NCBI GenBank assembly: GCA_011033025.1
Contig: WFMF01000091.1
Coordinates: 434,001 to 498,000, forward strand
DNA: 64,000 bases
Direction of reading: 5' to 3'
Source of the DNA: Beroe forskalii
Taxonomy: Eukaryota > Ctenophora > Nuda > Beroida > Beroidae
How positions within the stretch are numbered: the stretch's first letter is position 1; each line of letters begins with the position of its first letter. The translations under genes and the position numbers were made by a program. Under the pieces are notes generated by a model. It worked only from the letters and a program-made list of their open reading frames with translations. It made no database searches and was not told the origin of the DNA. Shown here in pieces: positions 10,624 to 19,774 of the stretch.

Positions 10624-11190
10624 CTGAAACATTGAGATGGTAGGTGCAACACAGACTCGTACTCTGAAAAGCTGAAACATTGAGATGAGTGGGTGCAACA
10701 TTGACTCGTACTCTGAAACATTGAGATGAGTGGGTGCAATACTGGCTCGTACTCTAAAACATTGAGATGAGTGGGTGCAATACTGGCTCGTACTCTAAAA
10801 CATTGAGATGAGTGGGTGCACTGTGCAGCACTGACTCGTACTCTGAAACATTGAGATGAGTGGATGCAACACTGACTCGTACTCAGAAACATTGAGATGA
10901 GTAGGTGCAATACTGGCTCGTACTCTAGAACATTGAGATGAGTGGGTGCACTGTGCAGCACTGACTCGTACTCTGAAACATTGAGATGAGTGGGTGCAAC
11001 ATTGACTCGTACTCTGAAACATTGAGATGAGTGGATGCAACACTGACTCGTACTCAGAAACATTGAGATGAGTAGGTGCAATACTGGCTCGTACTCTAGA
11101 ACATTGAGATGAGTGGGTGCAGCACTGAACGGTACTCTGAAACATTGAGATGAGTTGGTGCAGCACTGACTCGTACTCAGAAATATAAAG
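10603..11190. repeat. 41-bp minisatellite derived from the cyclin splice acceptor (copy A)
   Basis: About 14 units (array length over period) of 41 bp. On the minus strand each unit reads AGTACGAGTCAGTGTTGCAC, then CCACTCATCTCAATGTTTCAG. It therefore consists of a pyrimidine-rich acceptor ending TTTCAG followed by the first codons (EYESVLHP) of the downstream cyclin exon. Some units carry a 5-base CTGTG insertion. Open frames across the array are spurious. Confidence 0.9.
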
Positions 11191-11249
11191 CTGAGTAAAA
11201 GAGAGATGAGTTTAAGAACTGGTAGTGGTAGTGGTAGTGACTGGACCAC

Positions 11250-11932
11250 CTGTACTTACCCATGTAAAGGACTGGCAGCAAGTTGTAGGCGTGGTGCAGG
11301 ACCACCTGTACTTACCCATGTAAAGGACTGGCAGCAAGTTGTAGGCGTGGTGCAGGACCACCTGTACTTACCCATGTAAAGGACTGGCAGCAAGTTGTAG
11401 GCGTGGTGCAGGACCACCTGTACTTACCCATGTAAAGGACTGGCAGCAAGTTGTAGGCGTGGTGCAGGACCACCTGTACTTACCCATGTAAAGGACTGGC
11501 AGCAAGTTGTAGGCGTGGTGCAGGACCACCTGTACTTACCCATGTAAAGGACTGGCAGCAAGTTGTAGGCGTGGTGCAGGACCACCTGTACTTACCCATG
11601 TAAAGGACTGGCAGCAAGTTGTAGGCGTGGTGCAGGACCACCTGTACTTACCCATGTAAAGGACTGGCAGCAAGTTGTAGGCGTGGTGCAGGACCACCTG
11701 TACTTACCCATGTAAAGGACTGGCAGCAAGTTGTAGGCATGGTGTAGGACCACCTGTTCTTACCCATGTAAAGGACTGGCAGCAAGTTGTAGGCGTGGTG
11801 CAAGACCACCTGTACTTACCCATGTAAAGGACTGGCAGCAAGTTGTAGGCGTGGTGCAGGACCACCTGTACTTACCCATGTAAAGGACTGGCAGCAAGTT
11901 GTAGGCGTGGTGCAGGACCACCTGAGCCACCT
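11250..11932. repeat. 56-bp minisatellite derived from the cyclin splice donor (copy A)
   Basis: About 12 almost identical units. On the minus strand each is GTGGTCCTGCACCACGCCTA, CAACTTGCTGCCAGTCCTTT, ACATGGGTAAGTACAG. This is the end of the upstream cyclin exon (VVLHHAYNLLPVLYM) plus the donor G|GTAAGT and 5 further bases. The highest-coordinate unit (11877-11932) is the genuine exon end. Because 56 is not a multiple of 3, frames rotate, and every third unit has a stop made by the TAA of the donor itself. Confidence 0.92.
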
Positions 11933-12044
11933 CGCTGGTGAACTCCTCTGATATCCGGGCGGTGTAAGAGTAGAAGTAGTCCGTGGGGAGGACCAACTCG
12001 TCTGCGTCAACACTCACAGCGTTCAGAAACTGCTCTTCTATCTT
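11876..12044 (-). CDS. Divergent cyclin (copy A), third recognised exon
   Basis: The acceptor TTCCTGCAG is followed by KIEEQFLNAVSVDADELVLP, TDYFYSYTARISEEFTSEVA and QVVLHHAYNLLPVLYM plus one base, then donor G|GTAAGT. It corresponds to the end of the N-terminal cyclin fold and the linker into the second fold (pattern: E---L---------P-DYF, then a helix leading to LL----Y). Length 169 bp, phase 0 in, phase 1 out. Its last 56 bases seeded the donor minisatellite. If a donor one to two units further downstream were used, the frame would not match the next exon; beyond that an in-frame stop appears. Confidence 0.75.
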
Positions 12045-12255
12045 CTGCAGGAAGAGATTAAGATTTATAACTATAAGAAAGCAATACCATACTGTTATCA
12101 TATAAACCCAATTAATGCTTTCATTTATGATTTATCAGTATCTGACTAGTAAAAATGATTCTGATGGTGTGATTCAACCAATCAACACGCAGTACTCGTA
12201 TGATTCTGTACAGTGCTTGTTGATTGGCTGAGTAATTGGGGTGCTATAAACATAC

Positions 12256-12471
12256 CTTGAGCTTGTTGAGTCTGATGTAGTTTTGGAGAGTCTTGCTGAT
12301 CCCCAGAGGGGGAGTATCCCTCTCTAGCACCCTGCTGCAGGCTATGAGGGCTGTCAGAGCCACGTCCTGGAGGTCTTGTGGAGCCACGGTCTCCACGGAG
12401 AGGTACCTGTCAAACAGGCAGCAGACAGCAGGGAACAGGGACACTGAGCTGCCCTCTGTAGTGTCGATCAG
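12256..12471 (-). CDS. Divergent cyclin (copy A), second recognised exon: cyclin box
   Basis: The acceptor CTTCCCCAG is followed by LIDTTEGSSVSLFPAVCCLF, DRYLSVETVAPQDLQDVALT, ALIACSRVLERDTPPLGISK and TLQNYIRLNKLK, with donor AAG|GTATGT. LFDRYLS is the hallmark of the cyclin box (L-DR-L), and LQ-VALTALIA-S matches the next helix (LQLVGITALLIASK in canonical cyclins). Exon 1 ends TLDWVFE, so the join reads MRSMTLDWVFELIDTTEGSS, matching MR-IL-DWL-EV. The product is clearly a cyclin but too divergent for me to name the subfamily. Cyclins bind and activate CDKs. Confidence 0.85.
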
Positions 12472-12559
12472 CTGGGGAAGGTGCAGAGGATTGGATGGAT
12501 GAAATAAAAATTCCCAATTGTTTTTTTCATTTGTCATTTGTCACCCCCCTCCCCTTGTA

Positions 12560-12675
12560 TTGTCTGGCGTTGCCTGTAATAATGGGTCTGACGACGTCAG
12601 ACAACCCTTGTAGTTGTCAGGCGTTGCCTGACCCCATTAAAATAATGGGTCTGACGACGTCAGACAACCGCCCCC
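12560..12675. repeat. Small repeat with palindrome GTCTGACGACGTCAGAC
   Basis: AATGGGTCTGACGACGTCAG occurs at about 12580 and 12644, separated by its inverted relative TTGTCAGGCGTTGCCTGACC. Related words (GTCCGACGACGTCA, GTCAGACGTTGTTTGAC) recur at 52.2 kb and 61.5 kb. It is absent from the equivalent place in copy B, so it is probably a small mobile sequence. Confidence 0.5.
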
Positions 12676-12834
12676 CCCGTTAGGAAAATGGATCCATTGT
12701 TTAAGGATTAAACTGATGGCCAAACGCCCAATTAAATCGCCCAACAAGTACAACGCTGTGAATCCACTTCCAACGGAAAAGAGTAAAGAAAATTGACAAA
12801 TCGCGTGACCTTTTCATCAGTGTTTCAGTCTTAC

Positions 12835-12981
12835 CTCGAAGACCCAGTCGAGTGTCATGGACCTCATGGTGGGGGTGATTCTGTTCCTCTGTTTCAGACT
12901 CAGGTAGTTCGGGTCAGCCAGACAGTGTCTCTCCCTCTGGATGAGGTCTCTGATCTTCTCTTTCCTCCGCAGGCATTTCAT
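12835..12981 (-). CDS. Divergent cyclin (copy A), first recognised exon
   Basis: From a Met codon at 12981 the frame reads MKCLRRKEKIRDLIQRERHC, LADPNYLSLKQRNRITPTMR, SMTLDWVFE, with donor GAG|GTAAGA (phase 0). LKQRNRITPTMRSMTLDWVFE is the start of a cyclin box, including the MR-I--DW motif whose Arg contacts the CDK. The frame stays open upstream to 13113, so the true 5' boundary is unknown. An acceptor-like ATACAG/CTGCAG lies at about 13060. Confidence 0.7.
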
Positions 12982-13499
12982 ACCTCCTCGTATTGCTGGT
13001 CCCCCCTCACTGTAGTGCAGGTCACTGGAGTTCTCTTCTCGGTGTGACAACATATTACTGCAGCTGTATCCTCGTTCTCTGGGTCCTATTGTAGTGCAGC
13101 CAAACGTTATCACAAGTATTCAAATGCGATTGTCAGGGCCTAATTAATCAAAAACCCGTATTTAGGGTGTTGCCCTTTTTTATTGAATAGGCGTGGCCTT
13201 AATTTTCCTGATTGCTATTATGTGAATAATCATAAATACCGTGATGTTTAAATTAAAATCTTTATCATTGCAGCAGCGGTGCTATTCATCGTTAATTCTG
13301 TGGTCGAGACACTGATAATTTTGCATTATTTACAGGGCCACATAATATTCTAATCATGAAATTTACAACAAAACCTAACGCTAACGGATCAAATCCAATG
13401 CAGAAACACAAACTGAGTTGTAAATGCGAAGTTAACTGAATGGCCCGCTTTTCATGTGAATGAAAGTGGTACATAAAACTAAAAGTTGTAATTTTCATT

Positions 13500-13930
13500 T
13501 TTGAAACTGAACGAGATCGACCATCATGATTTCATGAGCTGAGACGAAACCAATGCAATACGAGAATAGGCTATCCCCCGGGAGATGGGAGAAACTATAG
13601 TCGTTATAATACAGCAAACGTCTGCAGTCTGAGAGGAAGACATCTGTAGTCTGAGACTCTGAAGTGTCTGAGACAATATGTGCACGCGATCCCTCCATTA
13701 TAATGCAGTGTCAGTGAGGGAGTACTGCATGACACTCCCTCACCGCACTCACTATTAGCTTGTTTGGAGTATAACGGCTGAGTGCTGCTTGTGCATTGCT
13801 TATCTAGAGAGGACCCCTCCCTTCCTCTCCAGATCTTCAGGGAGAGTGGAACTGGGAGAGTGCTCTTAGGAGGGCTGATATCATGTGTGGGAGACCTCTC
13901 AATGATTTTAATCGTAGTGTACCGATAACT
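13500..13930 (-). other. Possible upstream cyclin exon or conserved flank
   Basis: On the minus strand at about 13715-13900 an open frame encodes SPTHDISPPKSTL, then PLSLKIWRGREGSSLDKQ, then CTSSTQPLYSKQANSECGEG. The same frame is kept in copy B (25600-25840) with few changes, whereas neighbouring non-coding bases carry indels. It could be an N-terminal cyclin exon, but I see no clear splice sites. Confidence 0.3.
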
Positions 13931-13959
13931 CCTACAGAAAAGCCCTTCAGGCCAATTGA

Positions 13960-14545
13960 TTTATTAATTGTGATTTATGTCCAATTGATTTATTGCGTCC
14001 AATTGATCCATTGCATCCAATTGATCCATTGTGTCCAATTGATCTATTGCGTCCAATTGATCCATTGCGTCCAATTGATCTATTGTGTCCAACTGATCCA
14101 TTGTGTCCAACTGATCCATTGTGTCCAATTGATCCATTGTGTCCAATTGATCCATTGTGTCCAATTGATCCATTGTGTCCAATTGATCCATTGTGTCCAA
14201 TTAATCCATTGTGTCCAATTGATTCATTGTGTCCAATTGATCTATTGTGTCCAATTGATCCATTGTGTCCAATTGATCCATTGTGTCCAATTGATCCATT
14301 GTGTCCAATTGGTCCATTTTGTCCAATTGATTCATTGTGTCCAATAGATACATAGTATCCAATTAATCAATTGTGTCCAATTTGGAAGTTATGGATCATT
14401 TGGACATTTAATGGCATAATTGGGCAATACGGACAAATTGGACATAATGGATCAATTAGACATTAATTATCAATCGTATCCAATATATACATTGGACACA
14501 ATGAAGTTGTATCCACTTGATCCATTGTCTTCAAAGTGATCAATG
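13960..14545. repeat. 18-bp satellite CCAATTGATCCATTGTGT (copy A)
   Basis: About 22 units of 18 bp at 13975-14370, decaying to 14545. At about 14395 the orientation switches (GGACATAATGGATCAATT). Because 18 is divisible by 3, the array gives hexapeptide-repeat open frames in several frames on both strands; these are not genes. Copy B has a much longer version. Confidence 0.9.
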
Positions 14546-14639
14546 GGGTTGGCAAGTAGGGGGAGCCCATGTATCCGTTTTGGTGACAAGGGCTCCCCCT
14601 ATTCTAGGTATCACAAATTACAGAGTTCACCGTACCCAA

Positions 14640-17455
14640 GCTTCCCTACACATGGGATAACCTCATGAAAGCTCCCCTATACACCGCTCCCTAATCTAGG
14701 GATCCCCCGATTGTCCGGGGCTCACCTCTATACCCGGTCTCGCCCATACCAGACTCACCCTTACCTTGGGCTTCGCCATGCCAGGCTCCTGAACCTCGGG
14801 CTTCACCAATGCCTTGGGATAACCCCCGATACAGGGGCTCACCCGTACCAGGCTCACCCTTACCTTGGGCTTCGCCATACCAGGCTCACCCGATCCTCGG
14901 GCTTCACGGATGTTCTGGGATAACCCCGATACAGGGCTCACCCGTACCAGACTCACCCCTTATCTTGGGCTTCACCATACCAGGCTCCACCGAACCTCGG
15001 ACTTCACTGATGTTCTGGGCTCACCCTCAAACATGGCATCACCCATACCGAGGCTCACCCTTACATTGGGCTTCACCGTACCTGGCTCCACCTTATCCTG
15101 GGCTACACTGATGTTCTGGGCTTATCCACAAAACATGGGATCACCCATACCAGGCTCACCCTTACCTTGGGCTTCACCGTACTTGGCTCCACCTAATCCT
15201 AGGCTCCACCATAACTTGGGCTCACCCCTGAAACATGGGATCGCCCATACGAGGCTCACCCTTACTTTGGGCTTCACCGTACTTGGCTCCACCTTATCCT
15301 GGGCTTCGAAGGGCCCCCCATTTTTTGGGGGCCCCTCCGCCCTTATGATAAACCGGCCCCCAAACGGATCCCCCTTAACTCGGCCCCTATACTAACTGGC
15401 CCCCACCCGGCCCCCTATAAAATTTGGGGCCCCCACCAAATTTGGGGCCCCCCCACTCCCAATAACTGGGCCCCCATATCTCGGCTCCCCAATAACTGGC
15501 TCCTCCATACAAATGGTCCCCACCCGGGCCCCCAAAAATAAACCCCCCACTAACTCGGCCCCCACACCTTGGCCCCCGACTGGCCCCCCACAACCGGCCC
15601 CCAAAAACCCCGGCCCCCCCTTAAACCCGGCCCCCAATTTGGCCCCCCGGCAGTGGGCTCCCCCCATCCAACTTGGGCCCCCCTTTTCGGGGGCCCCCTA
15701 CCGCGGGTCCCCGTTTTCAGGCTCCCCATAAACCCCGGGCCCCCGTGCTGTTGGTTTCCCAAAAATTGGGCTCCCCGTTTGTTGGGGTCCCCCTTAGGGT
15801 CCCCGTCTGTTCAGGCTCCCCCCTCCCGGCCCCCGTGGGGGCTCCCCATACCAACGGTCCCCCGCGGGGCCCCCAAAAAACGGGGCCCCCGTGGTTGGGG
15901 CCCCCCCCAGCAGGGGGCGGGGGGCAAAAACGGGGAAGACTGGGGGCCCCGCGGGGGCGGGTTGAGCCCAGCACAAAAGAAAGGGGGCCCCGGCAGGGGG
16001 CGGGAGGGGCTGAAAGCAAAACAATGAAACCCACAGGGGGCCCAAGGGGAGGCCGGGGGGCCCCGGTGGGAAACCCTGAACAGGGGGGTGTTGGGGGGAG
16101 CCGCAGGGAGCCCGGTTGGGGGGAACCCCGGGGGCCATGGGGGGGAAAAACAAGCCCAAGTTGTATGGGGGGGCCTCGAGGGGGGCCCCAAGTTTGGGGG
16201 CCCCTTTTGGGGGGCCCAAGTTAGTTGGGGGAAAAAAAATGGGGCCCAAAATTGTATGGGGGAAAGGGGGGGGGGCCCAAGGTATGGGGGGCCCAGAGGG
16301 GCCCAGTTGTTTGGGGAATTGGGGGGGCCGAGTTTATGGGGGCCCGGTTATAAGGGTTGGGGGGCCGAGTTATTGGGAGGGCCCAGTTAGTATGGGGGGA
16401 AAATTGGGTTGGGGGGCCCATTGTATAGGGGCCGGGGGGTTGGGGCCGAGAGGTTGGGGGCCCCAGTTTATATGGGGTATGGGGGCCCAAAAATTGGGTT
16501 GGGGGGCCCAAAATTTATGGGGCCCCAAATTGGTGGGGGCCGAGTTAGAAGGGGCCCGTTTTATGGGTCCCAAGGGGTATGGGGGGGAGGTTATATGGGG
16601 GGCCGGGAGGGGGAGCCCAAAAAAGGGGGTGGGGGGCCCAAAACTATGGAAAACCGGATAAGGTGGAGGGTTCGGTAGCCCCAAGTAAAAATGAGCCTGT
16701 AGGGGTCCCCTGTTTAGGTGAGCCCAAAGGTGGGCCCAGTTGGGGGGAGCCTGCAGTGGCCCAAGGTAAGGGGGAGCCCGGTAGGGTGACCCATGTTTCT
16801 GCCCCCGAACTAATGGAGGGGGGTGGGCCGGTGGGAAGGGGGCCCAAGTGGGGGGGCCTGGTTTGTCCTGTTTTAGCCCAAACATCAGTGAAAAGGGGGC
16901 GGGGGGCCTGGGATGGGGAAGCCCAAGATGGGTGAGCTTACGGGTGAGCCCTTATCTTATCCCCGAACATCCTAATGGGATTTGGTACCTGGTAGGCAAC
17001 GGGGGGGAAGTGGTCCCTTTTTTTTTAAAAAATTTTCCCGTTTGGAAAAAAAGGTGGAACAGGAAAAAATGGGGATATAGCGGGAAAAGCGGACTTGTCT
17101 CAACTTCCTGAACTGGACCCTTTAAAACCTTAAAATTTTATATGTCGGATCTATCTGGGGATTTATATATAAACAAAAAAAGAGTGGTGCAAAAAGGGAT
17201 TAACGGGAAGGGTAAAATTGCATTTTTTTGAACAGCAGTTTTTAAATTGTGTTTTCAGAAAAAACAAATTTTTCCCAAAATTTTGCCCCTGATTTTTAAA
17301 GGGTTCAAATTAAAAAAAATTTTCGGTTTTTCTTTTTTAAAAGAGGTCCCTTTTAAAACCCCTAATTAATTGGCCCCCTTTAAATTTACGCCCCAAAAAA
17401 ATTTTCCAAAAAGGGTTTTGTTCTCTTTAACCAATTTCTTTGAATGGGAAAAAAA
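14640..17455. repeat. GGGCTTCACC/GGCTCACCC minisatellite decaying into low-quality sequence
   Basis: At 14640-15300 short units such as TACCAGGCTCACCCTTACCT and TTGGGCTTCACC alternate irregularly (33-40 bp spacing). From about 15300 the sequence degrades to GGGGCCCC-type runs. Beyond about 15900 the same words appear on the opposite strand (GGTGAGCCC, CCCAAGGTAAGG), so the array reverses orientation. From about 17000 to the gap it is unreliable homopolymer sequence. Long Gly/Pro-rich frames here are artefacts. Confidence 0.75.
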
Positions 17456-17555
17456 NNNNNNNNNNNNNNNNNNNNNNNNNNNNNNNNNNNNNNNNNNNNN
17501 NNNNNNNNNNNNNNNNNNNNNNNNNNNNNNNNNNNNNNNNNNNNNNNNNNNNNNN
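17456..17555. other. Assembly gap (100 N)
   Basis: Exactly 100 N, a standard placeholder for a gap of unknown size. It is followed immediately by the middle of the GRP94 terminal exon. Confidence 0.99.
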
Positions 17556-17947
17556 TCAGGCCACGCCAAAGCCGGATCAGTGGAGGAGGAAACCAGAAGA
17601 AGATCCTCGAGCTGAACCCCTTCCATCCCATCATCCAGGAGCTGAACAGACTCTACAAGGAAGATGCTGAGTCTGATGCTGCCCTCGACCTGGCTAATGC
17701 TCTCTACGACACTGCACTGCTCCGATCTGGGTTCTCTCTCAAGGACACCACGCAGTTCAGTGACAGGATGGACAAGCTGCTCCGACGCAGCTACAACATC
17801 GACATGGACGCCACCGTGGAGATCCCCGAGGAGTTCGACGCTGAGGAGGAGGAGGAGAAGGTTGAGGAGGAAGGGGAAGAGGCCGAGGAGGAGGTTGTAG
17901 ACGAGACCGTGGAGGAAGATTCAGAAGAAATTCGGGATGAGTTATAA
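17556..17947 (+). pseudogene. HSP90B1: Second copy of the GRP94 3' end (fragment)
   Basis: Near-identical to 8588-8979, with a handful of substitutions over 390 bp. It encodes the C-terminal helices, the acidic tail and EEIRDEL. It starts at the gap edge, and one G is missing near 17585 (GTGGAGGAGG for GTGGAGGGAGG), which shifts the frame of the first codons. It has no upstream exons, so it is an assembly fragment, a duplicate fragment or the other haplotype. The 3' flank through 19474 is collinear with copy A. Confidence 0.85.
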
Positions 17948-18544
17948 ACTGTTGAACTCACAGAATAGCACGTTTCATAAAACGTCTTGACGCAACCCTT
18001 TCCTTTCCATCAGAAGTTATAGATATGCATTCTAGTTACATAATGCAGTTAAATTATTCCATCCATATGATAACAGCGATCGTTTGTGGGTAATGTTGCA
18101 AACTTTTTAAACATGCTTAATGAAGGTTTAATTGTTTGTTTTTGGACATTTTCTGAGATAACCATCAATTTATTTCAAATGTATAGATCTTTATCAATAT
18201 CTTAACGTAAAATATTTGATATGAATAGTAGAATTTTTCTGTACCTAGTCATGCTATGATGCTGCTATAGCTTTTTTGGGCCACACCATCCCTTTCACTC
18301 TTGATTGTCTTAAATTTTTACAATGTTTATAATATATTTGATGATGATATAGCTTTGGTATTCGATTGTTATGTTATTCACCTTATTTAAGTTTGTGACG
18401 AAACTAAAGAAAACGTTGTGTTGAATGTGTTAGATATCAAAGTAATTAAATAGTTGACGAGATTATTACTACTGTATTAATCAATGGAAAGTGACTTAAC
18501 TCAATCAATGCTCACTGGGAATGGGATGGGCAAAAATCATTTTT

Positions 18545-18675
18545 ATGTTCATAGCCCACTATTGAAAGACATTTCGATATTTCCAGCTGTAGGCATTCTA
18601 CAATGATTCATTGTAGAATGTAGATTGCCTACGGCTCGAAATATCGAAATGTCTTTCAATAGTGGGCAATGAACA
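18545..18675. repeat. Hairpin downstream of GRP94 (copy B)
   Basis: Same inverted repeat as at 9577-9709, with a few substitutions (CTACGGCTCG for CTACAGCTGG). Just downstream, copy B has about 60 extra bases (18742-18800) that copy A lacks. Confidence 0.7.
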
Positions 18676-19474
18676 TAAAAAACTTGGGGACAATACCATT
18701 ACTTATGCTTTTAAAATCGCTGTTATGTAGGTACTTTGAAATTTACAATGACAGTTGATCTTCACACAAACAGTGCTCTACCAGATAAATCCGGGAGGTA
18801 CTTTGAAATTTAAATACAGATTTTGCATAGAACAAATACTGTGAAACAAAAAATACCTCAAAAATTGCCCCTTATCTGAACGGGAACCAAGAAATAATTT
18901 TAACCAATAAAATTGATGTAGAATCATATTCATTCAAATATCAAATTTAACCATGCGATATTTCATCAGTTTTCTAAAAATAAATTATTCTTGTCTGATT
19001 TGAAATTCCAATTATAAATGGTTTTATAGTGATTATTTTCTGAGCATGCGATTATCTGTATCCCATTCAACTTTACTTTTATCCATGTCCCAATGCTATC
19101 CTATATTTTGCCAGTTCTAATGCTATCGTGTTCCAGTTCTAATGCTATCGTGTTTCAGTTCTAATGTCCCAGTCGCTCTATCATCTGCCCCGACCTCTGC
19201 TATCTTTCTGTTTTCCGTGTGTTATTGATATCAATATATCAGTCCAGCATCTTTGTAATCCAAAGTCTGAGGTCTCTTGTTGCTTTCACCAAGTAGCTCT
19301 GAGTGGAATTTAGATCATTATTGAGCTTTGAAATTATTTTCATATGATATCAATCGAATAATTGAACAATTTCGGTGCGCAAAGGCCAGTTTAATCGAAG
19401 CTGCATTAAAATTCTTCAAATCCAAATCAAGGTCAAGAAAGCTGCAATGTCAATAATCAAAACTGCAAGTCTAT

Positions 19475-19620
19475 TTAAGTATTAACCGGGTGTAGGTTGG
19501 TGATGGTCACGATGTGATGGAGAGTAGAGAGTCCTTCCTCATGACCCAGCAGTCTGGTAACTGACTCCAAAATACAAGCTCCAGCTATCACACTGGGTGG
19601 GTGCAACACTGACTCGTACT
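19475..19620 (-). pseudogene. Cyclin copy B, last recognised exon
   Basis: Encodes the same EYESVLHPPSVIAGACILES...TITNLHPV as copy A but ends NT-stop instead of RLAV-stop, because of a few inserted bases. The acceptor TGTTTCAG is intact. Other exons of this copy are broken, hence the pseudogene label; if the copy is allelic, the breaks may be sequencing errors. Confidence 0.6.
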
Positions 19621-19715
19621 CTGAAACATTGAGATGGTAGGTGCAACACTGAATTGTACTCAGAAACATTGAAATGAGTGGGTGCAACACTGACTCGTAC
19701 TCTGAAACATAAAAT
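19597..19715. repeat. 41-bp acceptor-derived minisatellite (copy B)
   Basis: Only about three units, against about 14 in copy A, with the same acceptor-plus-EYESVLHP structure. It is followed by a short spacer containing AAACTAAAACTAAAAGAGAG. Confidence 0.85.
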
Positions 19716-19774
19716 TAAAACTAAAACTAAAAGAGAGAGATTTAAAGGACTGGTAGCAAGTTTTACCTGTAGGC

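Noticed and set aside
10542-11249. 235-codon frame with repeated HLNVSEYESVLHP
   Set aside because: It is a translation of the 41-bp acceptor-derived array, not a repeat protein.
11250-11932. Regular 56-bp repeats as a possible CRISPR array
   Set aside because: Units are directly adjacent with no variable spacers, and the context is a eukaryotic intron.
14696-16935. Long Gly/Pro-rich frames resembling collagen or silk
   Set aside because: They sit in a decaying GC-rich minisatellite that becomes low-quality sequence and reverses strand at about 15.9 kb. Frames exist on both strands with no consistent repeat or start.
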